A stretch of DNA of 64,000 bases from Laburnicola sp. R22_1 (GCA_014281115.1 JACONQ010000002.1:1550001-1614000), one strand, 5' to 3'; counted from the stretch's first letter, positions 20,030 to 32,479 are shown. A program made the numbers and translations. Notes: generated by a model from the letters alone, not told the origin.

Positions 20030-21422
20030 ATGTCAACACCTACCGGCCGGGTTCTCCTCACCGGAGCCAACGGCTACATCGCCTCCCAGATCCTCTCCGA
20101 CCTGATCGGCCTCAATTACCAAATCGTCGCGACAGTGCGCACGGAAGCCAAGGGGCAACAAATTCTAGACCTCCATCCCACATGGAAACCCTTCATCACT
20201 TTCGTCTACATCCCCGACATCACGGCTGAGGGGGCATACGATGAAGCTTTCCAGCTTGGCGACGTCGACTACGTTATCCATGCTGCATCGCCTGTCAACT
20301 ACAATCCTACGGACATCAAAAAGGACACCATCGATCCTGCTATTGAAGGGCACGTCAAACTGAAGACTAACAGTCTGGGTATACGAATGCTGATGAACGA
20401 TTGAACATAGGACTACACGCCTACTCAAAAGCGCGCACGCAAACGGCGGCAACAAATTAAAACGCATCGTCCTCCTCGGCAGCCGCGTCTCAGTCCTCAA
20501 CTACTACGAACTAAACAAACACCCAAACACCACCTACTCGGAAGAAAACTGGAACCCCGTACGCACACACATCTATCCCCTCCCCCAGCTCCCAAGCCAT
20601 CCGCTAACACACACGCACACACAGGTCACAGCCGAGTACGCGGTCCAAAACGCCGACCCCGTAGCCGGCTACTCCGCCTCCAAAGTGCTCTCCGAACGCG
20701 CAGCCTGGGCCTTCCTCGCCGCGGAGAAACCTGCCTTCGACCTCGTTGTCCTCGCCCCCGGCGTCGTGACAGGCCCCATGCAACAACCTGTTTCGGGGCC
20801 GGAGGGGATAAATTTTCCCATCCTGTGGGTGTGGGGTATTATCAATAAGGTGGATATCAATGCTTTGCAGCAGCCGTTTTATCACTTCGTGAGTTCCCCC
20901 TTACTTGGTCTTCTCTTGGTGATGAGGTTTGTAGAGGAAGAGGAATAAGAAGAGAGGGGGCGGATATTGATTTCGTGGTGACTAAACTCACTGACACAGG
21001 TCGACGTGCGCGACGTCTCGCGCGCACACGTGCTCAGTCTCACCGCCCCCGCCGCATCTAATAAGCGGATTATTCTCGTTGCAGGCCAGTTTTCGCCCCA
21101 GCTCGCGATCCGCTCTATCAACAAGCAGTTTCCCGAGCTAAAGGACCGCGTGACGGAGAGCAATACGGACAGCGATTTCGCGGAGGGCGTGCATCCTGCG
21201 CATATTGATACGAGGAGGAGCTACGAGGTCTTTGGGGAGGGGTGGTCGTATTTGGATTTTGATAGTAGTGTTAGGGATACGGTGGGTGATTTGTTGGGTT
21301 GGGAGAAGAGGTGGAAGGGGAAGAATAAAAGGTTCGGGGGTCAGCATAGTGGGGAGGGGGCGAGCGATAGGGAGAGAGTAGTTGTTCCATGGATGAATGA
21401 ACATTCTGCATTATTTCGTTGA
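20030..21422 (+). CDS. NAD(P)-dependent epimerase/dehydratase-type reductase (4 exons)
   Basis: Exons 20030-20349, 20411-20558, 20625-20888 and 21000-21422 encode 384 residues. Introns 2 and 3 are 66 bp (GTACGC) and 111 bp (GTGAGT). Intron 1 must begin with GC (GG|GCACGT ... ACATAG|G): only this GC-AG splice restores EGTTRLLKSAHANG. The product is an extended short-chain dehydrogenase. TGANGYIA (11-18) is the nucleotide-binding loop, VIHAASPV the NNAG-like strand, and Tyr172-x-x-x-Lys176 (GYSASK) the catalytic pair. It resembles dihydroflavonol-4-reductase, 3-beta-HSD and Gre2-type carbonyl reductases, so it probably reduces a ketone or aldehyde with NADPH. The substrate is unknown. The last ~50 residues run beyond the usual family end. 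Confidence 0.85.
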
Positions 21423-21523
21423 TTAAATCTACACAAACACCCTTCCCCAAACACCAACACGTGTGCTGCAACCCAGACGAAGGTAAAGCTATCAAGTATC
21501 CATCATAGACCATACCAATGCCT

Positions 21524-23368
21524 TCACTCGCGCTGCCTTCCAATCTCGTCCCAACTCTCAAGGCGAGGTGATGCTTCGAAGCTGAAGCGAGCGAATTCCC
21601 TCTCTGCTGCTTCGGTGTTGATACTCGCTTCATTACTCTCACTATAGCTCGAGGAGAGGTACCTGCGCAGTGCCATCGTTGAGATCTCATAGTCCTCCTT
21701 TGAGCTGACGGTTGTGCTTTGGCTACGACTGAGCTCGTGAGGATGCGCCGAGCTCGAAGAGTGGGGTGGTCTGTAGTCATCATTCGGAGGGGGACCCCAG
21801 CTTATAGGGGATGACGGCATGTAAGCGTGTTCCTTCTGGATAGCGGGCCCCGGCCTTGTCAAGGCGATGGAATCGTCCTCGGGCGACGGTCTACTCGAGT
21901 TCCTAGGTGATTTGAATGGCTGGTGCTCCATGATAGGAGTTTTACCAAGGGGAAGCTGTGAATCGCGGAGCGGCCAGGCCGGATGTACCGACGGGACTGG
22001 CGGCACGTCTTCTGCAATATAAGTGTGCTTCGTGGGATCCCAGAGCGAAGATTGCGACCGGTTCGCTGTATGGAGACTACTCCTTAACGACCCACTCGTC
22101 GACATCCGCTTTACCTTCCAATGGCCAGTTCTGTCATCGAGTTCCATGACAGAGGATTGGAAGTGAAGAGAGTCGGCCAACGTGCTCGTCTCGTCGAACA
22201 GAGGCTTCGAGTATTCGTGGATAGTCTTGTTCGATTCCAGGGAGCGAATGCTGCCCGTGCTCCCAGAACCGCGCTTGAGTCCCTTCCCGGTGCCCAGAAT
22301 GCCAATTCGGAATTGGTTGGAGCGGCCTCTTCTGTAGTCTCCTGGTTGCTTAGATCCGTCAGGAACATGGAAGCGAAGATCTACGCGCATTACAGCGTAG
22401 AAAATGACGACCACAAGCTCGGGCAATAAGTTGAAGCAGTAAAAGCTGGCTCTAGACAGGTACCACGGGCTCGCGTTGATTTGTCCCTGGTCGTTGCGAA
22501 GAGGGGTCCCGGGAAGCCACCCGATGATGGTTCGGAAGCATTGGCCGAGAGCCAGGACGGCGCTTCCGGCTATAACGATAGCGATTGCATTCCTTAGTCG
22601 ACCGGCGCCAAATTTCTCTGTACCTTTACGGGGAACACTGAGGGAGGTGGCTAACAGAACGAGTGGTGCTAAGGTAAAAGCACCAAAATATGTTACCCCT
22701 GCCAGTTGGATGTTTCGATCCCGATGAATAATGTTGTCATCCAAAGTGTAGAACTGCTGTACAGAGCTCACCATAACCAGTAGCAGGGCTAGGAGGAGTG
22801 CGACCATAGCCGCTCCATGTACTATGCGATACGATGTCGACCAGCCGAATCGCGGATGTTGCGCTCGAACAACGCGTTGTGCGAAGAACCAGTTGCATAG
22901 GTAAAGAATGATCGTTCCAACATGGACGAAGATCTGCGCCGCGATCCCTAAAGCAACGTTTCTTGGGTAACAGGCCCATGCTATTCTCATGGACATTGTG
23001 ATGATTCGAACTTGACAGAAGCCTTGCGATTAATTAGGATATGTACCTCGGAAGGTTGCGGCGGTGGTCGCACGACACAGATCGGAACATACCAAATAGG
23101 GCTCCGTTAAAAATAAATTTATGACCACGGTGTTTATTGTAGTTCATTATCTTGATGTGTATGACCGCGAAGAGGAGGTAGATGAGGAGGAAAACCACTG
23201 TGATCGGTACATCAGGTATCTTAGCTGGGAGTCCGCCCAGGCCAATGTATCGAGGCGCATAAGGAGGACTTCCATGTTGCGGTGGACTCTTTGGATTGTT
23301 AATGCTGTGTAAACATTCAGTGAAACCTATACACTTACAAGTTGACCCGGATCGCCTGCGGACGACAT
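21524..23368 (-). CDS. DUF3112 multi-pass membrane protein (3 exons)
   Basis: Exons 23339-23368, 23093-23288 and 21524-23022 encode 574 residues. Introns are 50 bp (GTAAGT) and 70 bp (GTATGT, acceptor CGCAAG). Exon 1 codes only ten residues (MSSAGDPGQL). The N-terminal half has about seven hydrophobic helices and motifs typical of the fungal DUF3112 family (RYIGLGGLPAKIPDVPIT; NKHRGHKFIFNGALFGF; MRIAWACYPRNVALGIAAQ). The C-terminal ~280 residues are Ser/Pro-rich, polar and likely a cytoplasmic phosphorylated tail. The layout is receptor-like, and function is unknown. RTA1-like lipid-translocating proteins are a look-alike family, but the conserved motifs favour DUF3112. Confidence 0.8.
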
Positions 23369-24461
23369 ATTGAGCAATGCTGAACCTCCAGTATCACGTC
23401 CGCGCAAACGAGGCAGAAAGAGGGAGAATTGAAAAGGTTGGGGCATATGCCAGACCTCAATCGTTGAGAGCTGAGGGTGGGGCCGGCACGGCACAAGGCT
23501 GCCTTAGGCCCGTGAATGGCTTCGCAGTGGCTTCAATGAATGACGGCGGTGCGTTCATGAGACACTCAGAACGGGGCAGGGACCCAATCGAAAACGGGTA
23601 GCCTCGTTCAGTTCAGTAAAAAGTGTACTGCCGTCTGTGGTCCTAAGTTTGACGGTCTATGCCTGGCTAGCTCGGGATGCTCGTCATATATGTTTACGCA
23701 TGAATGATATGAGTAGGCGCTCTTTGGTTCCTCCAACAAATGTTTAGCTTGTCGTCCGCAGCTACAGCGGCACCTCTAATTTCTCTCTGCTACACCGGTA
23801 CATCACTCGTATCACAGCATTTGAGCTTCGACTCAACATGCTATTCCGAAACATTTTGACAGGTGTTACAACGCTTGGTCAGACGATAGTGACGGAACAC
23901 ATGCAGGTCTGAGTATCGGCTCTCCTCATCACAAGCCGGAGTTGGACCCTGCACAACGGATGGTGGAGGTCGGCGATCGGCGCATGGTGTTTGGCCGCGA
24001 GTGACGTTTTGATCGGTGGCAGGTGCTTATTTGCGCCGATAGTTCGTGTGCTGTCCCGATGATGAGCAACGAGCCTGAATTGTAACCTAGTGAGGCATCC
24101 TGCTAGGTCTTGATGGCATCCAGATGTTGTTCGATGCGTGGCTTGTTGTCCTACTTCGTGGTCAGATAAGCAAACGACCGATTCCGCTCCTTGGTAATCT
24201 TTGTGCGCTAGAGACAGCTGGTGTCTGTCAGACAATGTGTGCTGGAGACGACAACAATATGTGAACACCGAAGCTGAATAGGAAAAGCATGGAGAAGCCC
24301 TGGTCGAGAAAAGGACGAGAGGCACCGTGGGTGTTCGGTAGGAGATGCTGGCAGCTGCACTATCTTCTAACCCAAGGCAAGTGCAGCCGAGCCCGCGGCT
24401 CGCGGCTCAATCGCGCATCAACCAACTATTCCGCTCCGTCTGAGGTCTCCATGATATCACC
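23369..24461. other. Intergenic region, no gene seen
   Basis: About 1.1 kb between divergent genes. Several open frames exist on both strands, but none has a domain, splice pattern or composition that supports coding. Confidence 0.45.
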
Positions 24462-25545
24462 ATGCCACGAGATCCTGAACTCCACCCTCGTAGACAGTCT
24501 CGTTCGCACGCGCAGTCAAAAACCCACGAACGACATCACACGCATCACCACCGCTCGCGACATCCCCGCTCGAGATCCCCGCATCGCGATGACGAAAAAC
24601 ACCACAAGCGACACCGCTCGCGCTCCCCTCCGCCTCGCCTGGTAACTCTGCCATATAACGCGAGGGCATTGTCAAAGCGTCAGCTCGAAGAGTACAAACC
24701 ACTATTTCAGTCGTATCTGGATATCCAGAAACATATCAACCTCGATGAGCTAGATGATCGAGAAGTGAAAGGTCGCTGGAAGAGCTTCGTTGGGCGCTGG
24801 TAAGCTACGCTTCAAGTGTGAACAACGATGTAGAAGCTTGCTAACATGGCCAAGGAACCGTGGGGAGCTTTCACGTAGCTGGTACGATCCATCTATGCTA
24901 AAGACCGCCCAGGAAACGGCGCACTCTTTACAGCAAGACCTACCGCCTCGCACGCGCCGCGCATCGCCCACCTACGAACCACAAAGAGCACCAGAACCTC
25001 AGAGCGACGATGACGACGACGATTTCGGGCCCGCGCCGCCTCCTGGCGGAGTCTCTAGACATCCAGGACATGGCCCCACCGCACCCCACTTGGACGATAT
25101 AGCTTTACGGAACGAGCTCATAAGCGAAGATCGTGCCCGCGACCGAGCAAACTATGTCGACGATATCCGTTACGAGCGCAAAGTAGATCGCAAAGCGCAG
25201 AAAGAGCGACTGGATGAACTCGTACCCCGCGCAGACCCGGGCTCTCGAGAACAACAGCTGGAGAAAAAGCGTGAAACGACTAGTACGCTGAAGGACTTCC
25301 GTGACGCGAAAGAGAGTGGTGACGTAGAGGTTGCAGAGGGTGACTTGATGGGGGATGACGGCCTGGAGACATATAAGAAGAGGAAGGGGGAGATGGAGCG
25401 GCAGAAGTCGGAGCGAGAGATACGCAAGGAGGAGATCACGAGGGCTAGGGCGGCTGAGCGGGAGGAGAGACTTGCGGATCGGAGGGCGAAAGAGGCGCAG
25501 ACGATGGAATTCCTGAAGACGATTGCGAAAGAGAGATTTGGATGA
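24462..25545 (+). CDS. GPALPP/DUF3752-like nuclear protein (2 exons)
   Basis: Exons 24462-24799 and 24855-25545 encode 342 residues. The 55 bp intron has GTAAGC, GCTAACAT branch and CCAAG acceptor, and joins TG|G in frame to read GRWNRGELSRSWYD. The first 60 residues are rich in Arg, Ser and His dipeptides, as in splicing-associated proteins. An acidic run (DDDDDD) precedes FGPAPPPGG, a variant of the GPALPP motif. The C-terminal third is the charged helical DUF3752-type region (REQQLEKKRETTSTLKDFRD ... EFLKTIAKERFG). Members are nuclear and uncharacterised; a role in RNA processing is inference. Confidence 0.7.
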
Positions 25546-25770
25546 GCCCAGGATTTGCACTGTAGGATAAGCAGCACTAATCGTTGCTGATACTGTCTTT
25601 CAGAGAGTCGTATTAAACGAATCATGTGTGATCCATAGTCTGGAGTAAAGCCCATCATGATATATACCGCAGGTTGAACAGTATGCTCAACGACGCCAGA
25701 GATGCCCGATAACTCCTTGGTCCCTTCTATACATGTTGCAAATAAGACAAATTCACCACTCAGCCCGGCT

Positions 25771-26479
25771 CTATTCGTCGTCCGTAATCGAGCTCGCGAG
25801 TGGACCAAAGAAAGGTATTTCGTATCGATCGAGCGTCGACGCTGTGCACCCGTCAGTCGAGATGCCTTCTCACACGAAGAACCAACATACCGTCCTGATA
25901 CGCATGCATAGTGAGAAACCCCATCAGACCCAAATCCCCCGCCAACAGAAACCAAGACATTATGCTCGACCACGAAAATATGATGTGAATCACAAACATG
26001 AACGCAAATAGCAAGCTAGATTGCCATGCGTGAAACCTATCTCGTAGTCAGTACCTGGCTCCAGCACCCGCACTTACCCCCGCCCCCAAAGTGGTGACAG
26101 CGCATACATACCTCACATAATCACTCCGATGCTCCAATATCAGCAACAGCACCGGCCCTGCAGGCGGAAGCAGCAGATACGCCAAGCACGCCGCATAATC
26201 CATCCTCAGACCCACACTCGTCGAGAACATGTCCAAATCCTCTCTCGGCCCTCCGAATCCGCCTGGTGCAGTCCATGACACGCGCTCGCGTTGTGGTTCC
26301 TGTTCGCCCTCGTCGTCGAAGTAATCTCGCTGTTGGTAGGAGGGGCCCGTGGGTGAGGTGACGGCCGCGGTGCCGATGTTGCGCGTGCGGTCGAGCGAGG
26401 TGCGTGGGGAGGTGATGGCGGGGGGACTGAGGGCGCGCGTGGTTTCCGGGATGTCTTGGTAAGGGGCAAAGTCTGCCAT
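25771..26479 (-). CDS. Tic20/UPF0132-like small membrane protein (3 exons)
   Basis: Exons 26112-26479, 25891-26036 and 25771-25841 encode 194 residues. Introns are 75 bp (GTATGT, ACTGAC branch, GATAG) and 49 bp (GTATGT, ACTGAC, GCACAG). A disordered Ser/Thr/Pro-rich N-terminus (about 90 residues) precedes about four hydrophobic helices. The core reads DYAACLAYLLLPPAGPVLLL, EHRSDYVRFHAWQSSLLF, YQDASTLDRYEIPFFGPLA. The patterns V-RFHA-QS before a helix and IP-G-LA near the end are those of the UPF0132/DUF4870 (Tic20-like) family of uncharacterised membrane proteins. The splice calls are strongly supported because only they give this ending. Confidence 0.82.
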
Positions 26480-26946
26480 TGTGTGGTGGTATCGAAGGTT
26501 GTTTTTCGCAGTTGGAGCCTGGAGTAAAGATTGAAATGAAGTGTGGAGATGCGTGGTGCCCGCGGGAGCGTAGGGCTGAGTAGCTTGGAGAGCTTCGGGG
26601 TGTCCCTGCCAGAACGAACGCGTCACCGCAAGCGGTTTCCTGAAACGGCAGAAGCGCACGTGAAGCCCGGACTCGGGTCTCATGCCCACAGGTGCATCCC
26701 CTTACCTGTAACTACCGGCGGATCTCTCACTTCTTTCGATAGTTGACTTGTATCTTTCTTGTGAATAAGATTCAACCTTCCCTACTATTCATACTAGTGA
26801 AGCCGCATCCTCGCGCTCGCAAAGAGATGCGCATTCCTACTGAAAACTCCCAGATCATAGATTCCACGACGCTGACTTACTCCAGGAAACATCATGCAGA
26901 CGCAGAGAGCCCGAAGAATCACCACGTAGCACCGTGAATCCTCAAC
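26480..26946. other. Intergenic, no gene seen
   Basis: Upstream region of the Tic20-like gene and 3' flank of the aldoxime dehydratase gene. No supported feature. Confidence 0.45.
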
Positions 26947-28068
26947 CTAGCCTAGCGGATTGCCACCCCGCATGCCATCTGTCATCGAGCCTTTCTTCAA
27001 GGCATTCAACATGCCCGTCTCCTCATGACACCCCACATACTCAAACAACTGCTGCCCCTCCTCAAGAACATATACTTCATGGAACAGTCTCAACGAAAAA
27101 ACGTTATTCAACCTCTTCGCATACATGTGGAATCCTCCAAAGATGTTGAGATGCGTTTGGTGACTTTTACTCCAGTACTCGAGCGAAGCTAGGTCATCAA
27201 AGAAACCCAATCCAAAAGTTCGCTCGCGGTCCACTTCGAGAGTCGTCGAATCCACGACATCCCAGAGGTTCATGTTGTAACAGCCGATCTCTTGACCTGA
27301 GTCGCGCAGGAAGTTCATGCCTTCGATGAGCACCGGGTGCATCGTTTCGAGGTACAATCTGCGCTCGTCTGGTAATGTGCCGGACCAGTCTTGCCCTGAG
27401 CGAATCACGCAGAGATTCTTTTTTCCCGGCACGCGGACGCGAACAGATGTACTGCTCGCGTCTTCAATCGCCGGTGGAGGCAAGGCCGTTGTCTTGCCCT
27501 CGAGCGCATCGTCTTGCGCAGCTGCGAGCCGATCGCGCACACTACCCCAATAACCATGCTCTTGGATCTCGCCGGAGATCTCTTCTTGCATAGTGGCCGC
27601 GCCTTCTGGATGCGCGTTGCTCGAGAAGACGGTCTCGAAACGATCCAGTGTAGGGCATAGGACTTCTTGGAACCAGCCATGGCCGTCTGTCTCCCGGTCA
27701 GGACTCTGCCACCATGATCCGAATCCGGATTCAGTTTTCCAGCTCTCGAACTTGTTGGGTTCTGGCCAGTATGCGAGAACAGCCAGGTTCACGGCCCCTT
27801 TTCTGTCCGTCACAGAGGCGACTTCCCAGAAGGAGGGACGCACTTCATCTGGTGCGTTGCTCATGAAACGCTTGATGGTGGAGATGCCTGAACCATCTTC
27901 TAGAGAGGGCGAAGAGTACTGTGCCCCGATCACAGCCATAACGAGGCTGTTCATCTTCTCTGGGAATCTCGCGCTGTAGGAGGGATATGGTGGGCTGTAA
28001 TTGGCTGGCATGCTCATGGGGCATGTCCGCTCCCGACGGAGCTCTTTCGGGATGGCGCATTCAAGCAT
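26947..28068 (-). CDS. Heme-containing (phenylacetald)oxime dehydratase
   Basis: Single exon, 373 residues, the usual size for this family. These enzymes remove water from aldoximes (for example phenylacetaldoxime) to make nitriles, with substrate bound directly to ferrous heme. Visible family stretches are FWEVASVTDRKGAVNLAVLA (80-99), SGFGSWWQSPDRE (114-126), HGYWGSVRDR (171-180; Arg178 fits the catalytic Arg), LGFFDDLASLEYWSKSHQTH (287-306) and SLRLFHEVYVL (325-335). His306 is the likely proximal heme ligand and His330 the likely distal catalytic His, by analogy with bacterial Oxd enzymes. The protein lacks a signal peptide, so it is probably cytosolic. The decayed transposon block starts about 150 bp upstream, so little native promoter may remain. 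A donor-like GTAAGC near 28175 could mark a 5'-UTR intron. Confidence 0.88.
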   Translation of the reverse strand: MLECAIPKELRRERTCPMSMPANYSPPYPSYSARFPEKMNSLVMAVIGAQYSSPSLEDGSGISTIKRFMSNAPDEVRPSFWEVASVTDRKGAVNLAVLAYWPEPNKFESWKTESGFGSWWQSPDRETDGHGWFQEVLCPTLDRFETVFSSNAHPEGAATMQEEISGEIQEHGYWGSVRDRLAAAQDDALEGKTTALPPPAIEDASSTSVRVRVPGKKNLCVIRSGQDWSGTLPDERRLYLETMHPVLIEGMNFLRDSGQEIGCYNMNLWDVVDSTTLEVDRERTFGLGFFDDLASLEYWSKSHQTHLNIFGGFHMYAKRLNNVFSLRLFHEVYVLEEGQQLFEYVGCHEETGMLNALKKGSMTDGMRGGNPLG

Positions 28069-28215
28069 CGTGAGAGTAAATTGGTGACAGAGAGTTTCAC
28101 AGTGTGAGAGATGTCAAGGCATATGGTATCAGGCTGATGTTGCGGGATACGAAGCAGCCAGCTCATCACTTTGCTTACCTTCGTATACCTACAGGCCTAA
28201 CTAGTTTTGCAGCGC

Positions 28216-29945
28216 GAAAAGTAAGACTCCCACCCTAACAGCGCTAAGGCCCTAGTAGCGGTCCCTAGTTCTATTGAGCTAGGTCCTACAAAACTAACGC
28301 ACCTACTTTGCAATTCTCCCTTCCTAGGCTACCTTATAACCCTATATTACACTCTATCCTTTTTTAAGTATTATATCTACCTACGCTATTGCTACTTCTA
28401 CTCTGCGCTTGCTATTACCTTTATAGCTTAATCTACCTAACCTTTTTATATAATAAGCTCTAAATTCCTACGCTCTACACTTTTACTATAGTTTTACTAC
28501 TAATACTTTTATAAATAGACTACACACCCCTATATAATATAGCTAAGTATATATAAGAATATAATAGCTTTCTTAAGGCTATAGTAATAGTAGGCTAATA
28601 TATTAAATACCTAGATATAGTAGTTATAAATAGCGTCATATTCTTTAGTTATATATACTACTTAGGTATGGTTTTAAATTCTCTAACAGCCGTCTAACCG
28701 CGGATATCAGACGACTCGATCTTAGGACGCCAGAAAGCTAGCTTGCCGCACATATTAAAGAGTCGGATTTAAAAGACTTAGTATTGTGTATATTAAAGAA
28801 AAAGAATTTTCGGACGTTATAGATATTGCAAGAGTAGGCAGACTTATATAATATATATATAGCGAACTATAGTTGCGACTATACGCTCTACTACGGCTCT
28901 CTAATAGTCCACTAGTTAAGAGATAATATGTAACTTAGTTATATTAGATAGTAGACTATCTATTAACTGCTATTAATGATACTATTGTGTAGAACGTTAA
29001 TAATAAAATTATTATTATTTTGTGTATATTTTATTACTACTACTATGTACTAGGTACTAGGTTATAGTGCCTTCTATTTTACTTCTCTCTGTGTATAGTG
29101 CGAACTCGACCTTAGTTAGAATCTCTACATAACAAAGATCTTTAATACTACTTAAGTATAGTTACTAGTACCTACTAGTAAGTACCTCTAATATTACCAC
29201 TATGTGCAAAGGCTAATATAAGCTTAAGTATTCTAAGTTTAAGAATATTTAGCTTAGTTCTATTACTAATATTATTATAGGTTCTAGTATATAATGTATT
29301 CTATCTATTATCTCTTTATAGTTCTAAATTTTAGACATCCTTTAGAGAGAACTAGCAACTATAATAATAATTATAATTCTTTAGCTTATTATTTCTAAAA
29401 TCTAACTTATAAGTTTTTTTATAATATAACTACGCATATTTATATAAAAGCGTAATCTAACTAAGTTATAACACTAAAACTATTTATTCTAGCTAAAAGA
29501 AAAAGTATAGCTATCTACTCTATATATAGTAGATAGATATATATTCTACTTATACTTTATAAGAACTAAGTTTCTATTATTATTTCTTCTTTTTCTCTAC
29601 CTCTTCCCTCCTCTTCCCTCCTCTTTTCTCTTCTTTCCTCCTCTTCCCTCCTCTTTCTATTCTCTTTTTTCCTTATTCTTAGGCCTACTATACTCTTTTA
29701 CTCTATAGGTCTTTAGTAAGTCTTTAGTTTAAAAATTCTAAACTATAGTATTAGGTATTCTATACCTTTATTTCTACCTCTTTACTCTGCCTATATTATT
29801 ACTATATAAGCTAGAGTTAGCAATTCTATTTACTTTTCTTTACTTACCCCTTAACTATACTAAGCTATTCTATATATTTTAGATATTAAGACTATTAGTT
29901 AATATATATAGTAATAATCTAACTAACTATTCTAGTAACTTATTA
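28216..29945 (+). repeat. Left arm of the long inverted repeat
   Basis: Matches the reverse complement of about 43900-45033, interrupted by an extra ~630 bp at 28580-29210 that the other arm lacks. The match ends near 29945, where the left arm reads CTAACTAACTATTCTAG and the other diverges. Confidence 0.75.
28580..29210. repeat. Insertion in the left arm, related to Gypsy interior
   Basis: This segment is absent from the right arm. Bases 29075-29155 match the reverse complement of about 56895-56975 in the Gypsy element (shared core GCGAACTCGACCTTAGTTAG). Within it, 28680-28770 is much less AT-rich and keeps CA and TG dinucleotides. It is probably a fragment of a second retroelement. Confidence 0.55.
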
Positions 29946-31698
29946 AAGCTAGCAAATAGCGTAGTAGTCTTTAACCTTAATAAGAACAATATTCTGCTAC
30001 TTAAGATATTTAACCTAAGTACCCTCCTACTATAAAAAGATATCTATACTAAGCAGCCTACTACACTAGTATCTAAGAAGAAGAAAAAAAATAGTAAATA
30101 AGAGCGTAGCTAGGATAAGTAGCGCAAATATACTAATCTGGCTAAGGCGTACTTATAAGTAGCTTAAGTCTACTATTTAGTATAGCTAAGCTATAGCAGC
30201 CTTTAAAAATAAGTAAAGTGGCCCACCTAAGAATGCACTAGTTAGTTCCTATTTATAGTTTATTCTAACTAATTTATAGCTAACTTAACCTTATAAAATA
30301 TATTCTTACCTAACTAATTATAGAATATTTCTAATTCTACCTTTTTATAGTAGTATTACATATTAATATGGAGTAATTACAGTATTTCTATAGTCCTACT
30401 TTAATATATTTCCTCCTTAACTCTACTACGTAATATTACTATAAATAGGCTATTACTAATATCTTATAAAAGTAACTTTTAGACACACTAATAGATACGT
30501 AAAAAGAGCGCACTATATAATTCTTTCTAATACTTCTTCTACTACACTAGTAACGCAGTATATACTCCTACTTTCTCTCTATCTACTTAATTAGATTAAG
30601 CTTCTACTAACTTACTATAAAAACTTCCTACTAATAATAATACGCCTAATAGATCTAAGTAATATATAATTATCCTCTATAGATATAATAAGAATATAAG
30701 TCTAGTAGCTTAGTCTCCTTAATATTTATAGGTAGAATACTAATATTTAAAAAGGCAGTATTACTCTAGTACTAGGCCTTACACTATTCCTCTATAAGTG
30801 TTTATACAATGCAGTCTATTTAAGCTATTACTAATTAAGCTTAATAGTATATAAAAAGAATCTAAAAGTTTAATACGTATTAAAACCTAAAGAGAAAAAA
30901 AGATATATTTGCTAACTACGTTTGGCAAATATAGTGTTATCCTACTAGTAGCTTAGAAGGTTAATTTTAAAAAATTTAGCCTAGAGAAGATATATTTCCT
31001 ACTTGCGATATTTGCATTTGTTTCTATTAAGGTATTATTACTAACTTAGAAATGTTATTTAGCTCTTTAACTATAACAACTTAAAGAAAAAACGCCCTAT
31101 AAGCTATTATTAACAAGCGCTATAAGATAGGTTAGATCTTTTGTAAGTTATCTAGATTATTCTAACTTCTTAATATATAGATACTAATTATACCTAGTTA
31201 AATATCTAAAAAGGACGTATGTCTAGAAGACGCCTACCCCCTAGTAAAATATAATAAAAGGTAATAAGGCAAATAAGAATAGTAGTAAAGAGAATAAGGA
31301 TATTAATTAGGTAACTCCTAGTAAGAAGCCAAAAAGGGCCTAATAGACTATATAGACATATTGCTATTATATAGTTATTTATAATAAAATTATAAAAAGC
31401 TTATCTATTTATTAGTATAACTAATAAGTTAGGCAAGCAAAGTTAGTTTATAGGTTAGATATTTATTAGTCTTATAGAAATTTTATATTATATAGTGTTA
31501 ATTTATAAAAGTCTATTTATATAAGTGTATTTATTATAGATTCTACTTATATATAATTACTTAAGTAAGTAGGTAAATAAGCTTCTTAGGTAGGTAGAGT
31601 TTACAATCCGCAGTCTAACTAAGCTCCTAGCACTAAAGTAGTAGCGTAACCTACTAATTTAGCACTAACTAGGGGTTGGCCACTAATATAGACCTTGT

Positions 31699-31795
31699 AA
31701 AAGTCTTACTTTTTTAGTTTATTAGTTTTATACGCCGCCTTAGTCTATATAGAGAAAATTACATAATTAATTTCTAGCTAGAAAAGTAAGACTTT
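31699..31795. repeat. Short inverted pair carrying the element tip sequence
   Basis: AAAAGTCTTACTTTT at 31699-31713 and its reverse complement at 31782-31795 flank about 70 bp. The same GTAAGACT core forms the tips of the long inverted repeat at 28216 and 45030, so this may be an internal element junction or a deletion derivative. Confidence 0.45.
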
Positions 31796-32479
31796 CCACT
31801 AATAAAAGTGCGCACTTTTCCCTATAGCTTGGTTCTACTAAGCACATCTGCGCCGTAGGCTAGAAAAAAAATTAATGTCTATTTAATAGTATTATAAATA
31901 TATATTTTAGTGTAGGTAAGTATAGAGTAGATATATATTATAAAGTTATTATTACGTATAATTATAGATAGAAATTCGAAGCAACTAAGCTACGCGCATA
32001 GGTATACACTATCTAATACCTAACAGTATACCTTCTTTTATAATTATATTTTTAAAAAATATTACTTAATAGAGCCAAGCTCTAGGTGTAAGAATTCTAT
32101 TATTTTATTTAATTATCTATAGTGTGTATATATAATTAATTTATTTTATATTCTAGACATATAAGTTAAAAATAAAAAATAGCAGCTATATCTAGTACTT
32201 AATACTATATTTTGCCTTCTATAAATTTATTAAAAAAGAAACTTACTACTTAATAGACTTAAGCTCTAGCTATATAAGTCTTATTCTTTTACTTTACTTT
32301 TCTATAAATGGTATCTATAGATTTTTTTCTTATACTAGACGTAAGAATTAGAATATAAAAAATAACTAACACACTTAGCGCCCCTAGTATATTCTACTAT
32401 TTATAAATTTTATTATTAGAGAAATTCTACTACTTAGTAGAACTAAGCTTAAAGATAACTATAACTTTTATATTAGTTA

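Noticed and set aside
24289..24702. Frames overlapping the start of the GPALPP-like gene
   Set aside because: The Arg/Ser-rich first exon explains the openness of the other frames.
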